Assembly: GCF_900497805.2 (NCBI RefSeq)
Contig: NW_020954557.1
Coordinates: 40,836,539-40,900,538 of the forward strand
Length of the DNA stretch: 64,000 bases
Origin: Vombatus ursinus
Taxonomy: Eukaryota > Chordata > Mammalia > Diprotodontia > Vombatidae
Direction of reading: 5' to 3'
The notes under the pieces: model-generated
What the model saw: the letters and a program-made list of their open reading frames with translations, nothing else
The model's database searches: none
What the model was told of the DNA's origin: nothing
Shown: positions 33,721-45,344 of the stretch, in pieces
How the letters are laid out: each line of letters opens with the position of its first letter
Numbering within the stretch: the stretch's first letter is position 1
Position numbers and translations under genes: made by a program

Positions 33721-34488
33721 GCATTCCAGAAACACAAGGCACTTTATTATCATCTCACAAATTTAGATTTGATTTGTCAAGTCTCACATTTAAAGGCCCA
33801 AAACAGTGAAGCTGACACCAGAAGTCTGTGTACCATGGATATATGGGCAGTCAATATACAATATCATAATAATGAGCGATAGTTTAGCCCAGAAATCAAT
33901 CTCTGGTTGTCCAAAATTGCAGTCCTATCCATTGGCTATACTTTGACTATGTCTTCACAACCCCAAATCAACTATTCCTCTTGGTCAAGGAATAAAGTAA
34001 GTTCAATAACTCTTTATAGACATTTTTTGTCAGAGATGCACCCTCTGCTATTTTTGCGTGATGCTTGCAGTATAAGTTCAAAAAAAAGTTTTGCCTAAAT
34101 ATTTTCCTTCTTCTGTGTTGTATGGTTCATAAATCTATCACCTATCTAATAGTCATAGGCATACATAGAGCGCAGGTTAGGTGGGCCAGCACTCCCTCAG
34201 CACATTGGACCCACATTCTATGCACACCTATAGTACACTTCTCCCCAACCTAAATGGAAGCTTCTTGAGAGCAGGAACTGTGTTTTCTATTGTTTTTTTT
34301 AATTTTCATTAGCATAGTAAAGTGGATAGGGTACTCAGTAAATGCTGGCTGAGCAATCAGCTGTTGATGCTCAGCTTTCTTTAGCAAGTCCCTTAAAAGC
34401 CAAGAGAACTAACCAAATTTGAGAAAACATGGATTTAACTCCCAACTCTACTATCCAAAGCATTCTAATTCACATCTGGTCTCTCTAA
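33721..34488. other. Mostly unassigned, with an L2 tail piece
   Basis: Only 34230-34345 is recognised (GGAAGCTTCTTGAGAGCAGG and AACTGTGTTTTCTATTG: L2 3' end, sense). The rest shows no family or coding signal. Confidence 0.4.
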
Positions 34489-34489
34489 G

Positions 34490-34715
34490 TAGACAGATAA
34501 GTAGGTAGGTAGGTAGATAGATAGATAGATAGATAGAGAGATAGATAGATAGATAGATGGATGGATGGATGGATGGATGGATGGATGGATGGATGGATGG
34601 ATNNNNNNNNNNGATGGATGGATGGATGGATGGATGGATGGATGGATGGATGGATGGATAGATGGATGGATGGATAGATGAATGGATAGATGGATGGATG
34701 GATGGACAGGCTAGT
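34490..34715. repeat. GATA/GATG tetranucleotide array with an assembly gap
   Basis: GTAG, GATA and GATG repeats, with ten N at 34603-34612 inside the GATG part. The true array length is unknown. Antisense frames (Pro-Ser-Ile-His) are repeat translations. Confidence 0.97.
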
Positions 34716-34721
34716 AGGTAG

Positions 34722-34850
34722 ATAGGCCATTTATTAAGCATTTATGATGTGGTAGGCACTATGCTCAGTGATGAGGATACAAATGTAGGTAAGCAAAATA
34801 GTCCTTGCCCTCAAGGAGCTTACATTCTAACATAGAAAGAGGTGAATGAC
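34722..34850 (-). mobile_element. L2 3' end, antisense
   Basis: 'GGCCATTTATTAAGCATTTA', GTGGTAGGCACTATGCTC and TTGCCCTCAAGGAGCTTACA. Older L2 sequence may extend to about 35060. Confidence 0.75.
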
Positions 34851-35635
34851 ATGGAAGAGGAAGCTAGAACAACACAAGGAACAGTACCTGTGTTGCTGAA
34901 TGGTATGGAGATGACCAGGAAGGAATGGGGAGTCCTGGCTGAGGATAAGATGAGGCAAAAACCTCATGTATCAGAGCCTGACTTCCCAGGAGCAAAATTC
35001 AAGGTTCTGGTGGGTAAGTGAAGAAAATAACAGCAGACAATTAAGTATGGAGGTAAGAAGAGTAAATAGTGAATTCAGTCTAAGGTTCTATGTTCTGCTC
35101 TCTATGAAGCCAAGTACATTATTGGCTCTTTAAATATTAATGAACATTAAACTAATACTAAATCAAATATGATTTTTAAAAATCCCAAATTACACTCACG
35201 ATAAGTTTGTGACACTTGGTGGTCTCCCAGTGGATGGCAGCTTTGGCATCAGATGTTAACATCACATTCAATACCTATTTTCTGGGTAGGCAAGCTCTAC
35301 TTTTTCCTGTAAGTCCCCCATGAACACCTGAACTACATCTCTTTAAAAAAGCAGACCTCAGACTCAGAAGTTTATGGGAATTTATTTGCAAAAGACCAAA
35401 AATGGAACAAATAGGTAAAAACCAAAATAACCTATGTACATTGGACCTGAAAGTTTTACTTCCCAAATGAACATGATACTTACATATATATGTTTTCTTG
35501 CTGTGGGTAAAATTTGAGTCTCTACTTATCTTTAATCTCCTGCTTCCTATCTTGGTAGTCATCAGATCAATTTCTAATTAATCTATATTTTGGATGCAGG
35601 AATGATTGGATGTGGTGGATTCCATGCTATCCACT
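34851..35635. other. Unassigned sequence
   Basis: Apart from possible upstream L2 remains to about 35060, nothing recognised. Confidence 0.35.
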
Positions 35636-35745
35636 GTTGTTGTACATGTTTAATTCTTGAAGAGAACCAATGACATCACAAGGTTGATGTCTTGACTTGC
35701 TCATGAATTGGATTTAAGTGAGGCAGAGCTGGGCAAAGTCAGGAG
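35636..35745 (-). mobile_element. RTE-tailed repeat, form A, 3' end only
   Basis: 'GAGAACCAATGACATCAC', GATGTCTTGACTTGCTCATG and GGATTTAAGTGAGGCAGAGC, antisense 3' end of the family, 5'-truncated. Confidence 0.78.
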
Positions 35746-35811
35746 AGTTATCTTTTGGGTATTCATTCAACATTTGTAATTAGATTGTAATTGCATTTGT
35801 AATTAAATTGT

Positions 35812-35870
35812 AGTGAAGTATCTGCTTTTCTCTATATAATTTCTTGAAGTATCTGCTTTTCTCTATATAA
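35812..35870. repeat. Tandem duplication of a 31-bp unit
   Basis: GAAGTATCTGCTTTTCTC followed by TATATAA occurs twice, 31 bp apart. Recent local duplication. The rest of 35746-36540 is unassigned, AT-rich. Confidence 0.85.
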
Positions 35871-36544
35871 CCTTCAATATGAAGGTTAGTATATTTAAGG
35901 TGTTCTGGTTTTAGTTTTGTTTTATAGCATTTAGAGGTCATACAATTTAGATTATCCTTGAAGTTCCCTACCTTCAAAAAAATTCTACAAAATGTGATGG
36001 TATCTAGCTTTTAAATACTTACCTAGATTTAACCCCTCCTTCCCTGGTTGTAAGCTTTGACTTCCACTGGTTGGTATTTCTGGAAAACAGCTCCAAGTTA
36101 ATGAAAGAGAATATATACCATTAAAAATCTATACAACGATTAGATTTATAGAGCATAATTCAATAATATTTTACAAAGCAATAAAAGCCCTTGCCAACTC
36201 TCATGAAAAACAGCCATATGTTTTGGTTTTAATAACAAAAATGTTTTATAAATAAGCTCCAATTATGGAGCATATTATTTAAACAACATTGAGTCTTTTC
36301 CTCTTCCAGGTACATTTTGCTCTAATTTTTCAGGCCTTCTAAATTATTTACATGATTGTATGTAGTATTTCAAAATTTATTTTATTTTACCAAAGTAAAA
36401 GACACTGTTTCACTCTCTTATGATTTGAAGTAGGACTTGAAAGGGCACTGAGTGTGTTCATATCACTAATTGACCAGTTATAAAAAAAAGCTTTGCCTTA
36501 TGGAACACTTTTCATTAAAAGAATAGCAAAGTAATTGATGCAAA

Positions 36545-36735
36545 GAGCCACCGATTTTGAGCTGAAAGGGACTTCACGGGTCATCTAGTTCAACTCCCTC
36601 ATTTTACAGTTAAGAAACTGAGAAAGGTTAAATTTTTTGTCCAAGGTCACATAGATAGCAAGTGCCAGAGCCAGGATTTGAACCCAGATCCTTTTACTTC
36701 AAAATCCAATTCTCTTTCCATTACACAAGCATAGT
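36545..36735 (-). mobile_element. MIR-like repeat
   Basis: 'GGACTTCACGGGTCATCTAG', CATTTTACAGTTAAGAAACT, GTCCAAGGTCACATAG and 'GATTTGAACCCAGATCC' match the pattern at 20261-20690. Confidence 0.7.
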
Positions 36736-37914
36736 GTCGTCCTATCGAATTCTAGGTAGGTCCTCTTCATTATTCTATATTCTGACTGATTGTATTTAAC
36801 TAGATCTCTGTCAGTAAGTTTTATCTATATTGTTAAGAGCCTTCCTGTTCAGCTATCCTTGGCAATATCCTAATTATCAACTGACACTTCATTTTCTTCT
36901 AGCTATTTCAAATGGGGGGAGAAGGACACATAATAAAATAACTCACCCTTCCCTCACTCAACTCCAGCCAGGAAAAAGTTGGTTCTAATGAGCCATGTGA
37001 CTAAATTGAGGAAGTAGCTTTCTGTTCTTCACAGAGAACTTCTTGATTCAAAACAGACTCATTCCTCGAAAAGGGGGCACTTCCACTTGCCATCAGATCT
37101 GGCATGGAGCCCGGGATGTAGAAAACAGGATGCTTCTTCCAATTCTTCAGAAAGTGATGAAGACAGAGCTATTAAGTCTCCAACAATGAATGTTACTCAA
37201 GTGAAAAGAAGGTGAAGGACTTTGATAGGACACACCAGTCTTCAGAGGTCTCTCTACATTCTCTTCTTATCTTCATGCCCTCCCTAGTAGGAAGAGGAGT
37301 TGGCAGTAGGGGTCCTATGGTGGGCAAAAGAGAATGAATCCATACATTGTTTCTCTTTCTCCCCTTTCATTTACTCTTTCTTTGGTTAAGAGTTAGGGCC
37401 TAACTGGGCCCAGGAGAAGTAATCTAATTTCATCCTTTCTGCAGGAATGTATCGCATGTCTTACACCTTTAGGGTTACTGTTAAGAATTATATCCTCAAT
37501 TTAAAGAAGTCATTTTTTGATGGATTTGTATGTTAGGACTGAGCTCAAGATTTTTCCCAAAAGTCCAAGTGCTTGCCAGTCCTCATTAAATATCTCTTTC
37601 CCTCTCTCTTGAACAATATGGTCTCTGTTAGGGCAAGTTCAGTCATCCAAATGTCCTATTGTCACTACCTAAAAGATCATTAGTTAATGACTCAGAGAAG
37701 TGGGGGAGGGGTGTCAGTCACCCTGCCCTAAATCCCTTCCTGGGATAGTTGTTTCAATAAATACAGCAAAGAACCTGGGCGTAGAGTTTTTAAAGGGAAT
37801 AGTGGCCTTTACAGTTCCCAGATCATACACTCAGAGGTATGGAGCAAGCTAAAATTACTGCCCAGCTAGTAGGTCTGTTGATCAAATAACCCAATACCAT
37901 CCTCCCCAATGCTA
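36736..37914. other. Unassigned sequence
   Basis: About 1.2 kb without a recognised repeat, RNA or reading frame of note. Confidence 0.35.
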
Positions 37915-37920
37915 AAGAGA

Positions 37921-38455
37921 GAAACTGAAACTGGAAACAGAAACCAACAGAGGAAAGAGTTCAGATAAGGAATTTTTCCCTACATTTCTCTAACTTTACC
38001 CTCCACAGGGCTAATATTAATGGCACTAATGTTAGGGCCAGTGTCAATTCCCTTTTGAGACTGAGAAGAGTTTGTATATACTCACACATATATACACACA
38101 TATACACACACACACATATATACATGCACATATACACACATACACACATATACACATATACACACATACACATATACATATATGTGTATACACATGCATA
38201 CATATACATATGCCTATATTTATATACAATGGGAAGTTCATGTATACAAAAAATAGACATATATACATATGGGGAGAATTTCATATATATGTGAACTTTT
38301 CACTCTCAAAAGGGATTGAATTCCTCTGACTTACCCTATCATTCATGTCATTAATATTAGCCCTGTGGAAGATAGGATAGGATGGATAGAGAAATATAAG
38401 GGAAAATCCCTTTATTAAATACTTACCTCTGTGATTTCTGGTTTTAGTTTCTCTG
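37921..38455. repeat. Long imperfect inverted repeat around a CA/TA microsatellite
   Basis: Left arm 37921-38080 and right arm 38286-38455 are imperfect inverted copies. CCACAGGGCTAATATTAATG at 38003-38022 has its exact complement at 38349-38368. Other matching blocks include TTCCCTTTTGAGA, ATTTCTCTA and GAAACT..AACCAGAAA. The loop (38085-38280) is a CA/TA microsatellite. Could be a foldback element or a local inverted duplication. Confidence 0.85.
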
Positions 38456-38474
38456 TAGAGTGAGTGTGTGTATG

Positions 38475-38518
<44 letters not shown>

Positions 38519-38585
38519 CACACACACACACATATACTCATACATATTTATATATACATGCATATACACACATGTATATATGTAT
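38456..38585. repeat. TG/TA microsatellite
   Basis: TG and TATG tracts adjoin the outer end of the right inverted-repeat arm. 38586-39004 is unassigned. Confidence 0.92.
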
Positions 38586-39004
38586 AAAAGATGAATTCAG
38601 GGATCCTGGACATCAAGACAACATGTGACCCATGACCTGGTACCTCAGCACTTTTGGAATGCTAATTATTTATATTATTTATATTTATTTGAATCTAAGA
38701 GCATCAAATGGTCTTACATCACTGTGCTATTAGGCTCATTATTAATACTATCTGCATGTTAGATTTAAGCAGATTTTTTTCAATTAGAATAAATTTAAGT
38801 GATTTTAACACTGATCTTGCTATATTAAGCATCCTAGTTTCACCCAAGCCCTGGCTTTCATAGCAGTCCTTCCCTTATCTCTTTAATTGTTTACGTTCTC
38901 CATCCCCCAAATTGCTTTGTCTATAGTTTCTATTTATTTCTCTTTATGCAACTCATTTTCTCCAAGTTAGAATGTAATCTACTTATTAACAGAAATATAT
39001 AACA

Positions 39005-39955
39005 CCATAAGCCATTCCCCAATGGATAAGTGGTCAAAGGAGATGAACACAGAGTTTTCAAAAGAATAATTGCAAACCATTAATAACCATATGAAAGATT
39101 TCTCCAAAACACTAATAAGAGAAATACAAATCAAAACAACTTTGAAGTTTCACTTCATACTCAGCAAATTGGCAAAGGTGACAAAAGGTGTTAAAAGACA
39201 ATGTTGGAAGGACTGTGGAAAGACAGGCACATTAATATACTGTTGGTAGAGCTGTGAATTGACCTAAATATTGTGGAAGATAATTTGGAATCATGCTTTT
39301 AAAAAGTGACTGAAATGTCTATAACCTTTGACCAAAAACAAGGAAGTAAAAGGTAAAAAGAAAGATCTCAGATACACTAAAATACTTGTAATAGTACTTT
39401 TTGTAGTAGCAAAGAACTAAAAACTGATTGGGTTGACTAAATTTTGACATATGAATGCAACGGAATATTATTATACTGTAAGAAACAATGAATAAGAAGA
39501 ATATGTGGATATGAATTCACAGAAACATTGTAAGATATATATGGAATATAAAGAGTGAAGTGAGCAGAATCAGGAAGACAAGATACATATACATAATGAC
39601 CACAGTTATGTACATTTAAAGTGAAAAAGTATACGCTGGGTAATTATAACGACCACGTATGGTTCTAGAGAAGAGTTTAGAAAATATACGTCCCTCCTTT
39701 CACCGCAGATGTGGGAGACAATGGGTTTAGATACAGGAGTGGGGAACCTGCAGCCTCGAAGCCACCTGTGGCCCTCTAGGTCGTCAAGTGCGGCACTTTG
39801 AATGAATCCAAACAAGGGCCATACTTGAGGACCTAGAAGGCCATATATGGCCTCCAGGCCACAGGTTCCCTAGTAGAATTTGGCACAAGCTGTCAGAGAC
39901 AACTGATAGGTATGGGTTAGTTTTACTAAACTGTTGTAATTTTCTCTTTTTTAAT
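39005..39955 (+). mobile_element. Old L1 ORF2/3' UTR fragment
   Basis: 'CCCCAATGGATAAGTGGTC', GAGAAATACAAATCAAAACA, 'CTGTTGGTAGAGCTGTGAA' and ATATGAATGCAACGGAATAT line up with 9330-9960 of the full-length L1 but are much more diverged. A hAT MITE lies in its 3' part. Confidence 0.85.
39734..39872. mobile_element. Short hAT-type MITE, GGGGAACCT-end family
   Basis: CAGGAGTGGGGAACCTGCAG on the left and GGCCACAGGTTCCCTAG on the right, with the central part of the 28417 family missing. Both arms keep TGGCC and CCTAGAAGGCC blocks. Confidence 0.8.
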
Positions 39956-40394
39956 CCTTGTCAAAAGGGTCAGCTAGATCGAGCAGGGCAAAGGAGAGAG
40001 GTATGTTCAGAAATGAATGTGATGAAAAAGCAAAGGACATCAATAAAAAATAAAACATTAAAAAATACAAAAACAAGTCTACCAAGCAAGCCAGCAAATG
40101 TCTAAAATTTCTCCCAATGGGAGGTCTGTCTGCTTTCATCCTTGCTGAAGGACTGTGCTATGACTACTAAGAACCTAGAAAAACAAGTAAGGCACACCTA
40201 GCCAAGGAGAGAAAAACAAATCCAACCTGAAAGTTCCAATGTGTGTTGGCTTGTTACAAACAGCTGGAATCCTGGAAAGAACCTTAAAGAACCAAATTCT
40301 GCCACTAAAAACATAGAGATTAAAGTAGAAAACATGTACATAACTACTCCAATTTATGTTAGATCACTATATAGAGGTAGAATGATATTAAAAA

Positions 40395-40785
40395 GAAGAA
40401 TGTAAATTCCTGGAGGGCAAAGACTGTTATCTTCAGATTTCTGTTCTTGGTGCCTAGCATAGTACTTACTACATCTGTTATTGTTGTTCAGTCATTTCAG
40501 TCCTGTCTGACTTTTTGTGACCTCATTTGGGGTTTTCTTGGCAAAGGTACTGAGGTAGTTTGCCACTTCTTTCTCCAGCTCATTTTACAGATGATGAAAC
40601 TGAGGCAAACAGGGTTAAATGACTTGGCCAGGATCACACAGCTAGTAAGTGTCCAAGGCTGGATTTGAACTTAGGAAGATGAGTCCTCCTGACTCCAGGT
40701 CCAGCACTCTAGCCACTGTGCCACCTAGCCGCTCACCTAACACACAGTAGGTGTGTAATTGATGCTTATTGAATTCAGTTCAGTT
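40395..40785 (+). mobile_element. L2 3' tail split by a SINE
   Basis: 'GTAAATTCCTGGAGGGCAAAG' and TGGTGCCTAGCATAGTACTT, then the SINE, then ACACAGTAGGTGTGTAATTG and ATGCTTATTGAATTC. Confidence 0.78.
40476..40735 (-). mobile_element. RTE-tailed SINE inserted in the L2 tail
   Basis: Minus strand: head GAGCGGCTAGGTGGCACAG, box-B region GTTCAAATCC, CORE, tail and GAACAACAATAACAG end. Confidence 0.87.
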
Positions 40786-42004
40786 GTGTCTGTGTTTCTC
40801 TCTTAATGTGCGCATTCACTCATGTGCTTAAGTATCCCTATGGCCCCATTCAGGAGACTAACCATAAGCTGGGCTGTGACTGATAATGTTAAATCTCAGT
40901 AGAATAAACTATTCAGTCTTTGCTGGCAGAGATCATCTTAGTGGAGAGAAAAAGAAGGGATAGGAAGTAAAAGGGATGAGCTTCAGGGCTGCTGAACCAA
41001 GAGAAGACACTCCATTGAGGTCAGGTGTGGGTAGCAGCTGAGGATATTTAATTACTTGACTACTCCTAAGAGCTATCTCCTCTGCAAACACACATCAACA
41101 GAACTTTAACTCTTTTAAAGTATATCCCATGTTAGCCAAGGGCACACATACCAGGCCTCCTTTTCCCAGTATCCCTTTAAAAAGAAAGGATAAAAGCACC
41201 AGATTCCATTTTAAAAGAGACCACATCTGCAACAGGCCCCTGCTGTCTTTCCTTAATGTAAGCCCTGCAAATTGCTTTTGGAGCCACTGCCCTGGGGCCA
41301 ACGAATGCCACAGCATTCTCTGCAAAGAGATGGCAGGCTTCCAAGAGGAAGGCACACTGGTTAACACACCTCCATCCAAATGTGCTCCAGCACATTACAG
41401 TATGGTTAACCATATGCCAGCCCAGCCTTGGGTAGAAGGGAGCCAAGGTCTGCATCCAGGATGCAATTTGTGGGAATAACTAGTTATCTTTGACATTTCA
41501 CCTAGAATGATTTTTTTTTTACATTGATGACCTCATGACATCACTTTCAGTTCCTTTCCTCCATCATTCCCTTGCCTCTCCACTCTTTCTCTGCTCCCCC
41601 CAATATCCCTTAGTATCAGCAAGCTAAGAGTCTAGCTTTTTGAAAGAATCCATGGCAAGAAACAATGAAAAAGATGGTGGAGAAATGAGAAAGGAATTCA
41701 GGTCACAGGGGAAAAAAAAGGTTCTGAGCTACAAGCCTGCCTGACATGTGGTCCCTTTTAAAATTGAATCTGCTGCTTTTATTTTCTTTCTTTCTTCCTT
41801 CCTTTGGTAGGGTCCAATGGGGAGGGGGTGCACAGCTTGAGCCCAGGCCTGCGGCGTTTTACCTCAGTGAACCCTTGGTTAGGATCTGCAGCTGCAGAAG
41901 AAGAAATAGGCCCTACCAGACCTGTACCCCCATAAGAGTAAGTAACTATAATCATTCCAGGGAGGCTGAGGGCCCAGACTGGGGAAGAGGGGCTAAGTGA
42001 GAGG
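40786..42004. other. Unassigned, possibly partly conserved
   Basis: No recognised repeat. 41100-41480 permits overlapping frames of 92-116 codons on both strands, without domain or codon evidence; unique sequence is the safer reading. Confidence 0.35.
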
Positions 42005-42320
42005 CCAGAAAAGATGAGAGACAGACAGACAGACAGATAGATGGAGACAGAGACAAAAACAGGAACAGAGGGAGACAGAAAGTGACAGAAACAGAGATAG
42101 GAGACAGACAGAGACAAAGGGAGACAGAGAAAGAGAGAGAGACAGAGAAAGAGAGAGATAAAGAGAGACAGAGATAGAGACAGAGAAAGAAAGAAAAAAG
42201 ACAGAGACAGAGGGGAGAGAGACAGAGAGAAGCAGAAACACAAAAACAGTGAGAGAGGGAGAGAGAGACAGAGAGAGAGATGGGGAGAGAGAGAAGGTGG
42301 GAGAAAGAGAGAGAGAGAAT
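42005..42320. repeat. GA-rich simple repeat (GACAGA/GAGA)
   Basis: Purine-only tract dominated by GACAGA and GAGAGA. Antisense Ser/Leu-rich frames up to 154 codons are artefacts of it. Polypurine tracts of this length can form triplex (H-DNA) in vitro. Confidence 0.93.
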
Positions 42321-43540
42321 CTGTTTAAAGCTGCAAATATTCTGTCATTATTTACTTCAATCTTCTGGCAGGATGTTTCTCTGTAAACATTAGCACCAAA
42401 CACTTAAGCACAAATAAAAGTTGGTTTTATGTATGGCATTTTAAAGTGGATGCTAAAATAAGTCCCTGAAAGTTGGGCCTTGAGACCAGGTGGACACCTC
42501 TCATCTTCAAAGCAGAGAAAGAACACCAGGAACGCCTGTACTATCAGAAATGTCTCTATCAAAACACCCCCATTTAATATTCACATAAGTAAAAGGACCA
42601 ATAAAGCATTCTCTCACTTAAAAGTACTAGTATTTTACAACTGTAAAAAAGGCTCTGACATAGTCTATATGAAACCCTGATTGCCCATGAAATGCCCAGT
42701 TAAGCTTGGAGTTTTGGCCCAAACTGGAATGCTGCTGCAGTACGGCCCGCGTCTTATGGAATACAGCTTTCAGGCCTTCAGACTAATTAGAGAGGCACCC
42801 AGTAGCACTGTGCGGGTTCTGTCAGCATTTCCACTATAAAACCCCCTTTTCTGGGGTTTATAACTTACCCATAAAAAATTAGCCCCAGGCTGGAATGTAC
42901 CATGCAAAGGTTCACCGTAGGAATGAGATTTTTTTTTGTTTTGTTTTAAACCAAATTTCATTAAAGTCAGTTTAACCAGTTCTTGTAAGAGCTGCTCAAT
43001 AAAAATATGCTGTTTTTATTATTTCTGACACTTTCAGCTCATTGGGTTGCAAAAAAATAAAATAAAAAATAAAAGACCAAATATGTATTTTGCAGGCGTT
43101 AGAGCTCAAGCTTTGGGGGTGTGCATTTTAATTAAAACGTCTGAGTTACGGGTACTTAGAAGAAAACTCTTACAACACCATACCGCAGTTTTGTTTCATG
43201 AGGGGATTCCAGAACCTAGGTCCGGATGTGTCAACACTGGCTGTTAAAAAGCTGTACAATGCCTAAGCTTATAAGAGAGTGGTGTGTTTTAGGCACCATC
43301 CCCATATTGCAGACTGACAGATCTTATATGCAAGAGAGGATTACAGAGGGCTTTACCTCAAGAGGAAACTTCTAAATTATTCTAGTCTTTATATTGCTTA
43401 TGTGTTCAATAATTCAAGGAGTTGAGGTTTCATCCAGATAGGGACTCTCCCCATCTTCACATAATATAATTCTCCCTGTGACTCAGCAGGTGGTCTTCAG
43501 AAGTATCTGTGGCCACCATGATTATAAGACACCAGGTATT
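42321..43540. other. Repeat-poor block, candidate conserved non-coding element
   Basis: No transposon recognised. 42680-43260 is uniform, keeps CpG sites (GTACGGCCCGCGTC, TTCACCGTAGG, TTACGGGTAC) and has homeodomain-like ATTA motifs (GACTAATTAGAGAG, TTTTAATTAAAAC). Function is conjecture. Confidence 0.4.
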
Positions 43541-43544
43541 AATT

Positions 43545-43745
43545 AACTTAATCATTTACTCGACTAGCATTTATTAAGCACCTTCTGCATATCAGGTACT
43601 GTGATAGGTGCTAGGGATACAAAGTCAAAAGAAGTTTAAGTTCTATTGTGAGGATAAAAATATAAACATAGATAAATAAATATAAATTTCCAGAGGAGAG
43701 GGATCACAGTAGGCCTCATGTTGGAGATGGCACTTCGAATCACTG
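43545..43745 (-). mobile_element. L2-like 3' end, antisense
   Basis: 'CTAGCATTTATTAAGCACC', GGTGCTAGGGATACAAAG and AGTAGGCCTCATGTTGGAGA follow the antisense L2 order. Confidence 0.65.
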
Positions 43746-43754
43746 ACTCAAATA

Positions 43755-44145
43755 CCAACATAACAGAATAAGTTAAGGAGGGGTGAGAACCTTAACTTGG
43801 CATATTAAATATTTTTGGCTCCTGGATTAATTCAGAGACTCATGTTGTTTTAACCTTTCAAGACAGAATTAATGTGAGAAAAAAGGCAAAACCCTAATAG
43901 TAAAGATAAAACAAATTAAAATGAAGTCAGAGAGAGAAAGAGCACATATTTTATTTCTATCTGGGCTAAAAGGTGCAAAATGGTACACGTATGTGGCACT
44001 CTGATGACCTTTGCCAGGGGGCAGAGCCAACTGTGTCAAACAAGCTTTGATGGATTTTAGCTTCTGTAGTAAGCCAGGGACCAAAGATGTTTGACATGCC
44101 AAGTTAAGGTTCTTACTCCTCCTTAATAGATTCTGTTATGTTGAT
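43755..44145. mobile_element. Terminal-inverted-repeat element of unknown family
   Basis: Left arm 43755-43845 and right arm 44055-44145 are inverted copies. The outer 49 bp match at about 43 positions, with blocks CAACATAACAGAAT, TTAAGGAGG and AGAACCTTAACTTGGCAT. The inner halves match less well (TTTTGG..CCTGG, ACAGA). The ends hold a TTAAGG...CCTTAA palindrome. Centre has no transposase. Looks like an old MITE, but I cannot assign a superfamily and see no target duplication. Confidence 0.7.
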
Positions 44146-44594
44146 ATTGTTTTGTATTTTCTCTTTTCTGCCTTAATTTTTAGCTTCTTGTCAGAGGGAT
44201 AGCCAATGCTGGCAACCTTCAGGCAGAACCGGAGATGGGTGAGTGATAGGAAAAGCTTGTGCTGCATCGTCCTCACCCGGTTCTTCGATAAATGGCTTGG
44301 GGTAAGGTCGCAGGCCCCAGCTTAGACCCATCAGACTGCACTGCTTCTGCTAACACCAGAGGCAAGATATATACTTCATCCTGCTTTTGCAAATGATGAA
44401 GCAGATTCATTTTTTTAAAGTCTTGCTTTTGGCAAGGTCATTCATCAAGTCATATATATCTGTAGAATTAAGGATGGACTTCAGGTTTTTTGAATTCAGA
44501 AGAACCCCATTTCCTGACTCACTAGAAAGGTGTCATCAGCAACATACATTGACTACACTGTTGGACAGGGTCACTTTGTCCATCATAGGTGCAT
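44146..44594. other. Unassigned, with a GC-rich hairpin
   Basis: GAACCGG..GGGTGAG near 44228 can pair with CTCACCCGGTTC near 44272, giving a 12-bp stem with a 4-nt bulge. Nothing else recognised. Confidence 0.4.
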
Positions 44595-44790
44595 AGATTT
44601 CGAGTGGGAAGGACTTCAGAAGCCAACTAACCCAACCTAATTTATTTCATAGAGGAGAAAGCTGAGACGCTGAAAAGGGAAGTGATGTCCTCAGGGCCAT
44701 ACAGTTACTAAGTGTCTGAGGCTGGATTTGAACTCAGGTCTTCCAGACTCCACGTCTAGTGCCTGAACCATTTTTATTATGCTGTCTCTT
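44595..44790 (-). mobile_element. MIR-like repeat
   Basis: 'GGAAGGACTTCAGAAGCC', GAGGAGAAAGCTGAGACGC, CATACAGTTACTAAGTGTC and 'GATTTGAACTCAGGTCTTCC'. Confidence 0.68.
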
Positions 44791-44944
44791 AGTTTTGCTT
44801 TACTTATTTATTAGAAAGGGAAGAGAGGGAGGATATATTGGGAAACAACTATCATGTAAAGAGTAAAAGGTTGTTTTTTTTTAAAGTCTTCTGGTAAAAG
44901 AGAGGTACACTCTAAACACCAAGTGAGAATTTGGGGAACATGCC

Positions 44945-45185
44945 TAGAGACAGCTAGGTGGCAAAGTGGATAGAGTGCTGGACCGGAGAATAAATCCAGC
45001 CTCACTTACTAGCTATGTGACCCTGGACCAGTCATTTAACCATTACCTGCCTCAGTTTTTTCATCTGCAAAATGGGCATAATAACACTTCCCTTTCAAGG
45101 CTGTTGTGAGGATCAAATAAGATGTTATCATTAAAGTGCTTTGCAAACTTCAAAATGCCATACAAATGCTAGGTATTATTAAAAT
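44945..45185 (+). mobile_element. CORE-SINE with L2-like tail
   Basis: AGACAGCTAGGTGGCAAAG head, CTAGCTATGTGACCCTGG, TCATCTGCAAAATGGGC, GGCTGTTGTGAGGATCAAA and GCCATACAAATGCTAGG. Confidence 0.87.
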
Positions 45186-45344
45186 TATGTCATATACATA
45201 GGATTCCTGTTTACTGAGGTCTATTAAATCTGCATTATAATACCACTCTTCTGTTGTTCGGTCTTAAGTTCACTGCATATGATTTTACACTTCAATGCAA
45301 ACAAATGGTGACAAATTAATGGTAGCACAGTATGAGTATGAGAC

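Noticed and set aside
34451-34741. Pro-Ser-Ile-His repeat protein
   Set aside because: Tetranucleotide array translated in all frames, interrupted by N.
38055-38329. Overlapping Tyr/Thr/His-rich frames near 38.1 kb
   Set aside because: CA/TA microsatellite translation.
41095-41479. Possible exon with frames of 92-116 codons on both strands
   Set aside because: Both strands are open equally, no domain, no clear splice-site pattern; probably chance in GC-balanced unique DNA.
41779-42403. 136- and 154-codon Ser/Leu-rich antisense frames
   Set aside because: Arise from the GACAGA/GAGA purine tract.
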